Assembly (NCBI RefSeq): GCF_041053105.1
Contig: NZ_CP163444.1
Coordinates: 5,518,001-5,582,000 of the forward strand
From: Streptomyces sp. R44
Lineage (GTDB): Bacteria > Actinomycetota > Actinomycetes > Streptomycetales > Streptomycetaceae
DNA: 64,000 bases
Reading direction: 5' to 3'
The notes below the pieces were generated by a model that searched no databases, was not told the origin of the DNA, and saw nothing but the letters and a program-made list of their open reading frames with translations. This document shows positions 57,863 to 64,000 of the stretch, piece after piece (position 1 is the stretch's first letter; the number at the start of each line of letters is the position of its first letter). A program made the position numbers and the translations under genes.

Positions 57863-58801
57863 CAGCCGTACCCGGACCGACGCGCCGCCGACGGCCCCCG
57901 CGCCCGACGACTTCGACCAGCCGCCGTCCGCCTCGCCCGCGCGCCAGACCCGGTCGCCGAACGACACCTCCGTGATCCGCAGCTCGTCCGCCCGCGCCAC
58001 CGACCACTGCGCCAGCTCCCAGCCGCGCCGCTCGTCCGAACCGGCCCCCGGCGCGCTCCCCGCGCCCGTCGCCGTCCGGACCGGCACCACGAGCACCGGC
58101 GGCTCCGAAGCCGAACGGCCCGCGCTCGGACCGCCCGTCACCGCCTCGGGCGCCGCCTTCTCGCCGAAGGCCCGCACCAGCTCCCGGCGCAGCTGCTCCG
58201 GGTCGCCCGGCCGGCCCTTCACCTCGCTCGTCGTACAGGTCAGCGCCGCCGGCGACCGGCCCGTCAGCGCCGCCGACAGCAGCGCCGCGTCCGGCTCGTG
58301 CTTCGCGTACGCCTGCGGGAAACCGCTCCGCTGCACCTTCTGCGCCGCCACCGTCAGCGGCAGCCGCGAGTACCCCGGGACCTTCTCCAGGCCCTCGTAG
58401 AACTTCCCCGACGAGTACACCGGGTCCATGATCTGCGCCGCCGTCCCCCAGCCCTGCGAGGGCCGCTGCTGGAAGAGGCCCAGCGAGTCCCGGTCGCCGT
58501 GCTCGATGTTCCGCAGCGCCGACTCCTGCAGCGCGGTCGCGAGCGCGATCGTCACCGCCCGCTCCGGCAGCCCCCGCGTGGTGCCCACCGCCGAGATCGT
58601 CGCCGCGTTGGACGCCTGCTCCGGAGTGAACTCGTAGCGGTTGTCCCCGCTGCCCACACTGCACCGGGGCGCACCCGTGCTCCCCGTCAGCTGGTGGACG
58701 GCCACGTACGAGGCGAGGCCGAGGAGCACGGCGAACGCGGCCGCGGAACGGGCGAGGCGGCCCCGACGGCGGGGGCGGGTGGGCTCGGACACGGGGCCCA
58801 C
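57854..58801 (-). CDS. membrane-anchored lytic-transglycosylase-like wall protein
   Basis: A 315-residue protein. A basic N-terminus (TRPRRRGRLARS) and one helix (AAAFAVLLGLASYVAVHQL) anchor it. The extracellular domain includes the block LPERAVTIALATALQESALRNI, GDRDSLGLFQQRPSQGWG and DPVYSSGKFYEGLEKVPG. These are seen in actinobacterial proteins of the lysozyme/SLT-like fold, with Glu in QESAL as the likely catalytic acid. The C-terminal 100 residues are lineage-specific and end in VRVRLAQ. It is often misannotated as a heavy-metal transporter. The start could also be GTG 58792; no Shine-Dalgarno is evident. Divergent from dapE with 29 bases between. Confidence 0.72.
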   Translation of the reverse strand: MGPVSEPTRPRRRGRLARSAAAFAVLLGLASYVAVHQLTGSTGAPRCSVGSGDNRYEFTPEQASNAATISAVGTTRGLPERAVTIALATALQESALRNIEHGDRDSLGLFQQRPSQGWGTAAQIMDPVYSSGKFYEGLEKVPGYSRLPLTVAAQKVQRSGFPQAYAKHEPDAALLSAALTGRSPAALTCTTSEVKGRPGDPEQLRRELVRAFGEKAAPEAVTGGPSAGRSASEPPVLVVPVRTATGAGSAPGAGSDERRGWELAQWSVARADELRITEVSFGDRVWRAGEADGGWSKSSGAGAVGGASVRVRLAQ

Positions 58802-58830
58802 CGTACTGGAGGCCGCGTTAGGGTCGGCAC

Positions 58831-59934
58831 ATGGCAGACATCACCCCGCTCGACGGCCCCCTCGACCTCTCCCTGGACGGGGCCGCGCTCACCGCGGCCC
58901 TCGTCGACTTCCCGTCCGTCAGCGGGACCGAGCGGCCGCTCGCCGACGCGATCGAGGCGGCCCTGCGCGCCCTGCCGCACCTCACCGTCGACCGCTTCGG
59001 CAACAACGTCGTCGCCCGCACGGATCTCGGCCGCGGCGAGCGGATCGTCCTCGCCGGCCACATCGACACCGTGCCGATCGCCGACAACGTGCCCTCGCGC
59101 CTCGACGAGGACGGCATCCTCTGGGGCTGCGGCACCTCGGACATGAAGTCCGGGGTCGCCGTCCAGCTGCGGATCGCCGCCACCGTCCCCGAGCCCAACC
59201 GCGACCTCACCTTCGTCTTCTACGACAACGAGGAGGTCGCGGCCCACCTCAACGGCCTCGGCAAGATCGCCGACGCCCACCCGGAGTGGCTCGTGGGCGA
59301 CTTCGCCGTCCTCCTGGAGCCCTCCGACGGCCAGGTCGAGGGCGGCTGCCAGGGCACCCTGCGCGTCATCCTGCACACCGCCGGCGAGCGCGCCCACTCC
59401 GCGCGCGCGTGGATGGGCTCCAACGCCATCCACACCGCCGCCCCGATCCTCGACCGCCTCGCCGCCTACGAGCCGCGCAAGCCGGTCATCGACGGACTCC
59501 AGTACCACGAGGGCCTCAACGCCGTGAAGATCGAGGGCGGCGTCGCCACCAACGTCATCCCCGACGCCTGCGCCGTCACCGTCAACTACCGCTACGCCCC
59601 CGACCGCTCCCCGGCCGAGGCGCTGGCGTACGTCCGCGAGTTCTTCGAGGGCATCGACATCGCCGAGTTCGTCGTCGACGACGAGAGCCCCGGCGCCCTG
59701 CCCGGCCTCTCCCACCCCGCGGCCGAGGCCTTCATGAAGGCCGTCGGCGGCAGCGCCCAGCCCAAGTTCGGCTGGACCGACGTCGCCCGCTTCAGCGCCC
59801 TCGGCGTGCCCGCGGTGAACTACGGCCCCGGCGACCCCCTGTACGCGCACAAGCGCGACGAGCACGTCCACGTCGACCGCATCCACCACTGCGAGGCGCG
59901 GCTCCGCGACTGGCTGACCGCCCGTCTCCCGTAA
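58831..59934 (+). CDS. dapE: succinyl-diaminopimelate desuccinylase DapE
   Basis: A 367-residue M20-family zinc amidohydrolase. It has LAGHIDTVP (zinc His/Asp), GCGTSDMKSGVAV (bridging Asp), YDNEEVAAHLNGLG (catalytic Glu), a lid domain with EGGCQGTLRVILHTAGERAHSARAW, and HKRDEHVHVD (final His). It removes succinate from N-succinyl-DAP, giving LL-DAP for lysine and the cell wall, acting after DapC. The start ATG is six bases after the conserved AGGGTCGGCAC sequence without a clear Shine-Dalgarno. The gene before it is divergent. Confidence 0.94.
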   Translation: MADITPLDGPLDLSLDGAALTAALVDFPSVSGTERPLADAIEAALRALPHLTVDRFGNNVVARTDLGRGERIVLAGHIDTVPIADNVPSRLDEDGILWGCGTSDMKSGVAVQLRIAATVPEPNRDLTFVFYDNEEVAAHLNGLGKIADAHPEWLVGDFAVLLEPSDGQVEGGCQGTLRVILHTAGERAHSARAWMGSNAIHTAAPILDRLAAYEPRKPVIDGLQYHEGLNAVKIEGGVATNVIPDACAVTVNYRYAPDRSPAEALAYVREFFEGIDIAEFVVDDESPGALPGLSHPAAEAFMKAVGGSAQPKFGWTDVARFSALGVPAVNYGPGDPLYAHKRDEHVHVDRIHHCEARLRDWLTARLP

Positions 59935-60009
59935 TTTCGGATTTCGTCACCTCTGTGGACCTACCCTGACCCCACCAGAAGATCGTCGGTTCGACGGAGG
60001 GAGCAGGCC

Positions 60010-60759
60010 ATGGGTATCCCCGAAGGGGAGACGAAGCCGGAGGAGCAGCGGCTGGGACCGGTGCTCAGGCGCAGGGACCAGGTCCAGCCGGGCACCACGG
60101 ACCAGAGGCTGCTCGACACCGAGGGCGACTCGGAGTGGGTGCACACCGACCCCTGGCGGGTCATGCGCATCCAGTCCGAGTTCGTCGAGGGCTTCGGCGC
60201 ACTCGCGGAACTGCCGAGCGCGATCAGCGTCTTCGGCTCGGCCCGCACCAAGTCGGACTCGCCGGAGTACGAGGCGGGCGTACGGATCGGCCGGGCGCTC
60301 GTCGAGGCCGGATTCGCGGTCATCACGGGCGGCGGCCCGGGCGCCATGGAGGCGGCCAACAAGGGGGCCAGGGAGGCCAAGGGCGTCTCGGTGGGCCTCG
60401 GCATCGAGCTCCCCTTCGAGCAGGGGCTCAACCCGCACGTCGACATCGGCGTGAACTTCCGCTACTTCTTCGTCCGCAAGACGATGTTCGTGAAGTACGC
60501 GCAGGGCTTCGTCGTCCTGCCCGGCGGCCTCGGCACCCTCGACGAGCTCTTCGAGGCGCTGACCCTGGTCCAGACCCGCAAGGTCACCCGCTTCCCGATC
60601 GTCCTCTTCGGCACCGAGTACTGGAAGGGCCTGGTCGACTGGCTCCGCGACTCGGTCGTCGCGGGCGGCAAGGCGAGCGAACGCGACCTGCTCCTCTTCC
60701 ACGTCACGGACGACGTGGAAGAGGCGGTCGCGCTCGTCACCAAGGAGGTCGGCCGCTAG
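60010..60759 (+). CDS. LOG-family protein (TIGR00730, cytokinin-type phosphoribohydrolase fold)
   Basis: A 249-residue Rossmann-fold protein. The LOG motifs are GGGPGAMEAANKGA (nucleotide loop) and LPGGLGTLDELFEALT (PGGxGTxxE catalytic motif). The first 55 residues are a hydrophilic leader (KPEEQRLGPVLRRRDQ) not in short plant LOGs, resembling actinobacterial Rv1205-type members. The reaction is cleavage of a nucleoside 5'-monophosphate to base and ribose phosphate. GGAGGGAG stands before the ATG. The neighbour dapE is upstream, as in mycobacteria. A large hairpin ends it. Confidence 0.9.
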   Translation: MGIPEGETKPEEQRLGPVLRRRDQVQPGTTDQRLLDTEGDSEWVHTDPWRVMRIQSEFVEGFGALAELPSAISVFGSARTKSDSPEYEAGVRIGRALVEAGFAVITGGGPGAMEAANKGAREAKGVSVGLGIELPFEQGLNPHVDIGVNFRYFFVRKTMFVKYAQGFVVLPGGLGTLDELFEALTLVQTRKVTRFPIVLFGTEYWKGLVDWLRDSVVAGGKASERDLLLFHVTDDVEEAVALVTKEVGR

Positions 60760-60766
60760 ACGCTCC

Positions 60767-60820
60767 GGTCGGTTGTGGGCAGGCGTTCCGTAGGGGCGGA
60801 ACGCGTGGGCACAACCGACC
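60767..60820. terminator. large bidirectional terminator between LOG and folP genes
   Basis: GGTCGGTTGTG pairs perfectly with CACAACCGACC, with an inner GCGTTCC/GGAACGC stem. Convergent genes flank it. Confidence 0.85.
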
Positions 60821-60840
60821 ACCGGCCCGCGGCGGCCTGT

Positions 60841-61701
60841 CTACGCCAATCCCCGCCGGGCGACCGCCGGAGGACGGTGCCCGGCGATGGACGCCACCAT
60901 GTCGAGCACCTGACGGGTCTCGGCGACCTCGTGCACCCGGTACACCTGCGCGCCCAACCACGCGGAAACGGCCGTCGTCGCCAACGTACCGAGCACCCGC
61001 TCCTTGACCGGCCGGTCGAGCGTCTCGCCCACGAAGTCCTTGTTGGACAGGGACACCAGCACCGGCCAGCCCGTGGACGCCATCTCCCCGAGCCGCCGCG
61101 TCGCCTCCAGGCTGTGCCGCGTGTTCTTCCCGAAGTCGTGGCCGGGATCGATCATGATCCCGTCCCGCCGCACCCCGAGCGAGACCGCCCGCTCCGCGAG
61201 CCCCACCGTGACCCGCAGGATGTCGGCCATCACGTCCTCGTACTCCACCCGGTGCGGCCGCGTCCGCGGCTCCGCGCCGCCCGCGTGGGTGCAGACCAGC
61301 CCCGCGCCGTACTTCGCGGCGACCTCCGCGAGCCGCGGGTCGACCCCGCCCCACGCGTCGTTCAGCACGTCCGCACCGGCCTCGCAGACCGCCTCGCCGA
61401 CGTCCGCACGCCAGGTGTCGACGCTGATCACCACGTCGGGATGGCGCCTGCGGACCTCGGCGACGAATCCGACCGTGCGCCGCGCCTCCTCCTCGGCCGT
61501 CACCTCCTCGCCGGGGCCCGCCTTCACCCCGCCGATGTCGATGATCGCCGCCCCCTCCGCCACGGCCTGCTCCACCCGGGCGAGCGCGGGCTCGTCCCGG
61601 AACGTCGCGCCCTGGTCGTAGAAGGAGTCCGGGGTCCGGTTCACGATCGCCATGATCACCGGCTCGTTCGGCCCGAATTCACGCCGTCCCAAGCGCAGCA
61701 T
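60841..61701 (-). CDS. folP: dihydropteroate synthase paralogue (FolP2 type)
   Basis: A 286-residue TIM-barrel DHPS-family protein from ATG 61701. It has the family strands IMAIVNRTPDSFYD (pterin-binding loop 1), IIDIGGVKAGPG (in true DHPS this is DIGGESTRPG, so the loop differs), ISVDTWRADVGEAVCEAGAD and IMIDPGHDFGKN. The S-T-R of loop 2 is replaced by V-K-A, which argues against normal p-aminobenzoate binding. By its neighbours (LOG, DivIVA-like, tag) it corresponds to mycobacterial FolP2 (Rv1207), reported to lack DHPS activity. AAAGGG precedes the start. The main folP is expected elsewhere in the genome. Confidence 0.88.
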   Translation of the reverse strand: MLRLGRREFGPNEPVIMAIVNRTPDSFYDQGATFRDEPALARVEQAVAEGAAIIDIGGVKAGPGEEVTAEEEARRTVGFVAEVRRRHPDVVISVDTWRADVGEAVCEAGADVLNDAWGGVDPRLAEVAAKYGAGLVCTHAGGAEPRTRPHRVEYEDVMADILRVTVGLAERAVSLGVRRDGIMIDPGHDFGKNTRHSLEATRRLGEMASTGWPVLVSLSNKDFVGETLDRPVKERVLGTLATTAVSAWLGAQVYRVHEVAETRQVLDMVASIAGHRPPAVARRGLA

Positions 61702-61803
61702 CCCTTTTGTCCTCCCTCGCGTCCGTTCGCCTGCGACCCTAACCGTCGGTGGCGCATGGCACGATCGGCACGGGACGTTTTCCACTCCGGGGAGAGGCGC
61801 GCA

Positions 61804-62136
61804 GTGTTCTGGTTTCTGCTCATCACGATGGTCGTGGTCGTGGCCGCGGTGACCCTCGCCGTGGTCGGCGGCGGCGACAGCGAGGTGCTGCCCGAGGTGG
61901 CGCCCGAGCAGCTCGTCGACCCGCTTCCGGCCGCGCGTCCGGTGGACCGCGCCGACGTCGAGGCGCTCCGCCTCCCCGTCGCCGCCCGCGGCTACCGCAT
62001 GGCCGACGTGGACGACGTCCTCGTCCGCCTGGGCGCCGAGCTCGCGGAGCGCGACGCGCGGATCGCCGAGCTGCAGGCGGCGCTCGCGGGCGCCGGCCGC
62101 GCCGGTGACGCCGGCACGGAAGGCGGCGAGAAGTGA
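61804..62136 (+). CDS. DivIVA-like small membrane protein
   Basis: A 110-residue protein starting at GTG behind GGGGAGAGG. The N-terminal membrane helix is FWFLLITMVVVVAAVTLAVV. A short acidic/Pro linker leads to a mini DivIVA-type domain (VEALRLPVAARGYRMADVDDVLVRLGAEL) with a coiled coil (LAERDARIAELQAAL). The RGYRMxxVDxVL motif is the DivIVA lipid-binding hallmark. It overlaps tag by four bases (GTGA). It matches the Rv1209 position in mycobacteria. Possibly a polar or septal adaptor. Confidence 0.8.
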   Translation: MFWFLLITMVVVVAAVTLAVVGGGDSEVLPEVAPEQLVDPLPAARPVDRADVEALRLPVAARGYRMADVDDVLVRLGAELAERDARIAELQAALAGAGRAGDAGTEGGEK

Positions 62137-62717
62137 CGGGCGAGGCGATCCCCGGGCCCGACGGGCGGCTGCGCTGCCCCTGGGGCCTGTCGACCGAGGA
62201 CTACGTCACGTACCACGACGAGGAGTGGGGCCGCCCGGTCCACGGCGACGACGCGCTGTTCGAGCGGCTCTGCCTGGAGGCCTTCCAGTCGGGCCTGTCG
62301 TGGATCACGATCCTGCGCCGCCGGGAGGGCTTCCGGAAGGCGTTCTCCGGCTTCCGGATCGCCGACGTGGCCCGCTTCACCGACGCCGACCGCGAGCGGC
62401 TCCTCGCCGACGAAGGCATCATCCGCAACCGCGCCAAGGTCGACGCGACCCTGGCGAACGCGAAGCTGCTCGCCGACTGGTCCCCGGGCGAGCTCGACGC
62501 GCTGATCTGGTCCCACGCCCCCGACCCGGCGACCCGCCCGACCCCGCGCACGCTCGCCGAGGTCCCGGCGGTCACCGACGAGTCGACGGCGCTCTCCAAG
62601 GCGCTCAAGAAGCGCGGGCTCCGCTTCATCGGCCCCACCACGGCCTACGCCCTGATGCAGGCCTGCGGCCTCGTCGACGACCATCTGGCGGGGTGCGTGG
62701 CCCGGGGCGACCGCTAG
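62133..62717 (+). CDS. tag: DNA-3-methyladenine glycosylase I
   Basis: A 194-residue Tag enzyme that excises 3-methyladenine from DNA. The N-terminal RCPWGLSTEDYVTYHDEEWG includes Cys and His of the zinc snap and the conserved WG. Family blocks are LCLEAFQSGLSWITILRRRE, the catalytic ADEGIIRNRAKVDATLANA, and FIGPTTAYALMQACGLVDDH ending with the second zinc ligands. GTG start overlapping the DivIVA-like gene by four bases. Confidence 0.93.
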   Translation: MTGEAIPGPDGRLRCPWGLSTEDYVTYHDEEWGRPVHGDDALFERLCLEAFQSGLSWITILRRREGFRKAFSGFRIADVARFTDADRERLLADEGIIRNRAKVDATLANAKLLADWSPGELDALIWSHAPDPATRPTPRTLAEVPAVTDESTALSKALKKRGLRFIGPTTAYALMQACGLVDDHLAGCVARGDR

Positions 62718-62739
62718 GACCGCCCCGGGTGCGCGTCCG

Positions 62740-63960
62740 TCAGAAGACGCGGACCCGCTCCGCGTGGTCCCAGCCCATGTCGGCCTGCGGGGCGCCGATG
62801 CCGCCGCGGCCGTTGCCGGGGTAGACGAACACCTGCAGGTCGATCGGCCGCATCAGGTCCGGCCTGCCGTCGCCCGTCACGTCACCGACGGAGAACACGG
62901 GCGCGTCCGAGGGCCAGGCGTACGCCAGCCTGACGCGGGCGCCGAACGAGCCCCGGCCGTTGCCCGGGTAGAGCCAGAGTCCACGTGAGCCGTCCCGCGC
63001 GACCAGGTCGGACCTGCCGTCGCCGGACAGGTCCCCGGGCGCGGTGAGGCTGTTCATCACGTTCCAGCCGGCGCCGGCCTTCTTGCGGGCGCCGAACCAG
63101 CCGTGGCCGTTGCCCGGGTACGTCCACAGGACACCGGCGGTGTCCCGGGCGACCAGGTCGCGGCGGCCGTCACCGGTGAGGTCACCGACCGCCTCGATCT
63201 CCTTCATGGTGTTCCAGCCCGAGCCGACCTTGAGGCGGGGCTTGAACCAGCCGCGCCCGTTGCCCGGGTAGAACCACAGGACCCCTGCCTTGTCGCGGGC
63301 GTAGACGTCCTCGTTGCGGTCGCCGTCGTAGTCGCCGTGGCGGACGATCTGGGTCATGTCGTTCCAGCCGCCGCCGATCAGCGTGCCCTTGGTCTTCCCG
63401 CCGGCGTCCCGTACGCCGTCGAGGAACCACAGGCGGCCGTCGTCGGCCCGCTCCACGACGTCCGGGACGGCGTCGTGGTTGAGGTCGCCGAACTGCGCGG
63501 CGGTCGGCAGCCCGCTCGGACGCTTCGCCATCGGCGACCAGTCCATCCACGCGACGCCCAGGATCCCCTCCCAGGAGGTGGTGGCCAGGCGGATGGAGCT
63601 GAACTTGTTGTCGAGCTCGCCCAGGATGGCGTCGTTGAAGCTGATCGCGCCGTCGTGGGGGACCGACTGCAGGGTGTCGCCGCCGGTGTATCCGGGCTCG
63701 CCCCAGAACAGGGCGTACAGGCCGGAATTGTTGACCACCGAAGAGATCCTGTTGTCCCAGGTCCCCAGGGTGGCCTGGCTGGACGTGATGATCTTCATCT
63801 CGCCCTGGTAGTCGCGGTACTGGAAGACGCACAGCCGGCCCGAGGGGCAGCGTTCGGAGCCCGCCGCGGCGGGCGGGGCGGCGGTCATCAGCGTCGCCAG
63901 GGAGGCCGCCGTGGTCACGGCGGCGGCCAGGGCGCGGCGGCCCCGGTTTCTGCGGATCAT
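62740..63960 (-). CDS. secreted I36-type inhibitor domain plus FG-GAP repeat protein
   Basis: About 406 residues. A Sec signal (RRALAAAVTTAASLATLMTA, cleavage near AAAG) is followed by a beta/gamma-crystallin-like or peptidase-inhibitor I36 domain (RCPSGRLCVFQYRDYQGEM, SSVVNNSGLYALFW), with a Cys pair. Four or five FG-GAP/VCBS-type repeats then form a propeller (DLNHDAVPDVVERADDGRLW, DYDGDRNEDVYARD, DLTGDGRRDLVARD, DLSGDGRSDLVARD, DVTGDGRPDLMRPID), each with a calcium-binding DxxGDGxxD loop. The start could be ATG 63960 or GTG 63978. It may bind extracellular carbohydrate or inhibit a protease; no catalytic site seen. Confidence 0.85.
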   Translation of the reverse strand: MIRRNRGRRALAAAVTTAASLATLMTAAPPAAAGSERCPSGRLCVFQYRDYQGEMKIITSSQATLGTWDNRISSVVNNSGLYALFWGEPGYTGGDTLQSVPHDGAISFNDAILGELDNKFSSIRLATTSWEGILGVAWMDWSPMAKRPSGLPTAAQFGDLNHDAVPDVVERADDGRLWFLDGVRDAGGKTKGTLIGGGWNDMTQIVRHGDYDGDRNEDVYARDKAGVLWFYPGNGRGWFKPRLKVGSGWNTMKEIEAVGDLTGDGRRDLVARDTAGVLWTYPGNGHGWFGARKKAGAGWNVMNSLTAPGDLSGDGRSDLVARDGSRGLWLYPGNGRGSFGARVRLAYAWPSDAPVFSVGDVTGDGRPDLMRPIDLQVFVYPGNGRGGIGAPQADMGWDHAERVRVF

Positions 63961-64000
63961 GGATCGAAATCCGTTCACGAAGTGGGGAAGGGTCAGAAGA

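Overview
The window is a 64 kb piece of actinomycete chromosome, almost certainly Streptomyces. The base composition is very GC-rich, start codons are often GTG or TTG, and there are genes for mycothiol synthesis (mshB), a 7Fe ferredoxin paired with DapC, BldK-type oligopeptide importers, SpoIIE-type phosphatases and a DasR-type chitinase operator. From memory, the gene order from the succinate dehydrogenase genes through typA, two oligopeptide ABC operons, the S9 peptidase, mshB, fdxA-dapC, dapE and the folP paralogue matches the S. coelicolor SCO5106-SCO5145 region. I could not run a comparison. No transposase, integrase, CRISPR array or rRNA was seen.

Layout. 1-5.3 kb: a partial unknown gene, a 5'-truncated cupin remnant, a threonine synthase-like PLP enzyme, a secreted subtilisin with a C-terminal P domain, and a DUF4190/septum-formation-type membrane protein. 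5.4-9.7 kb: a secreted GH18 chitinase behind a dre-like palindrome, a divergent GntR/HutC regulator and an NCS1 nucleobase permease with a cysteine-rich tail. 9.8-13.8 kb: a small conserved protein, a MutT-type Nudix hydrolase, an RsbW-like kinase, and a large PAS-PAS-GAF-PP2C-HATPase protein. 13.8-18.7 kb: PspA/IM30, a TPM-domain protein, a membrane-anchored GH18-like protein and a transglutaminase-like protein. 18.7-22.4 kb: a three-subunit succinate dehydrogenase operon with a small coiled-coil protein at its head. 22.6-27.2 kb: an unusual peptide-binding lipoprotein and typA.

27.7-44.6 kb is the most distinctive part. Two paralogous five-gene oligopeptide importer operons (binding protein, two permeases, two ATPases) share order, overlap sizes and overlap sequences. 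They flank a block of secreted cell-wall genes: four tandem DUF2690 proteins, a frameshifted remnant of a fifth, and three peptidoglycan-binding-domain hydrolases. Each importer operon has a strong hairpin between its binding-protein and first permease genes. That layout is expected to give excess binding protein. A link between peptide uptake and wall-peptide release is an inference from position.

44.7-64 kb: a membrane protein, an S9 peptidase, a small membrane protein, mshB with a DUF6113-like partner, a YoaR/VanW-type peptidoglycan-binding membrane protein, a DUF1304 protein, an unrecognised gene, and an unusual tRNA-like gene lacking U33 and carrying a bulged acceptor stem. After these come a SirB1-type protein, a GNAT acetyltransferase, fdxA-dapC, two secreted or anchored proteins, a 41-bp tandem repeat, dapE, a LOG-family protein, a FolP2-type dihydropteroate synthase paralogue, a DivIVA-like protein, tag, and an I36/FG-GAP secreted protein at the right edge. 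The dapE-LOG-folP2-DivIVA-like-tag order also resembles the M. tuberculosis Rv1202-Rv1210 region as I recall it.
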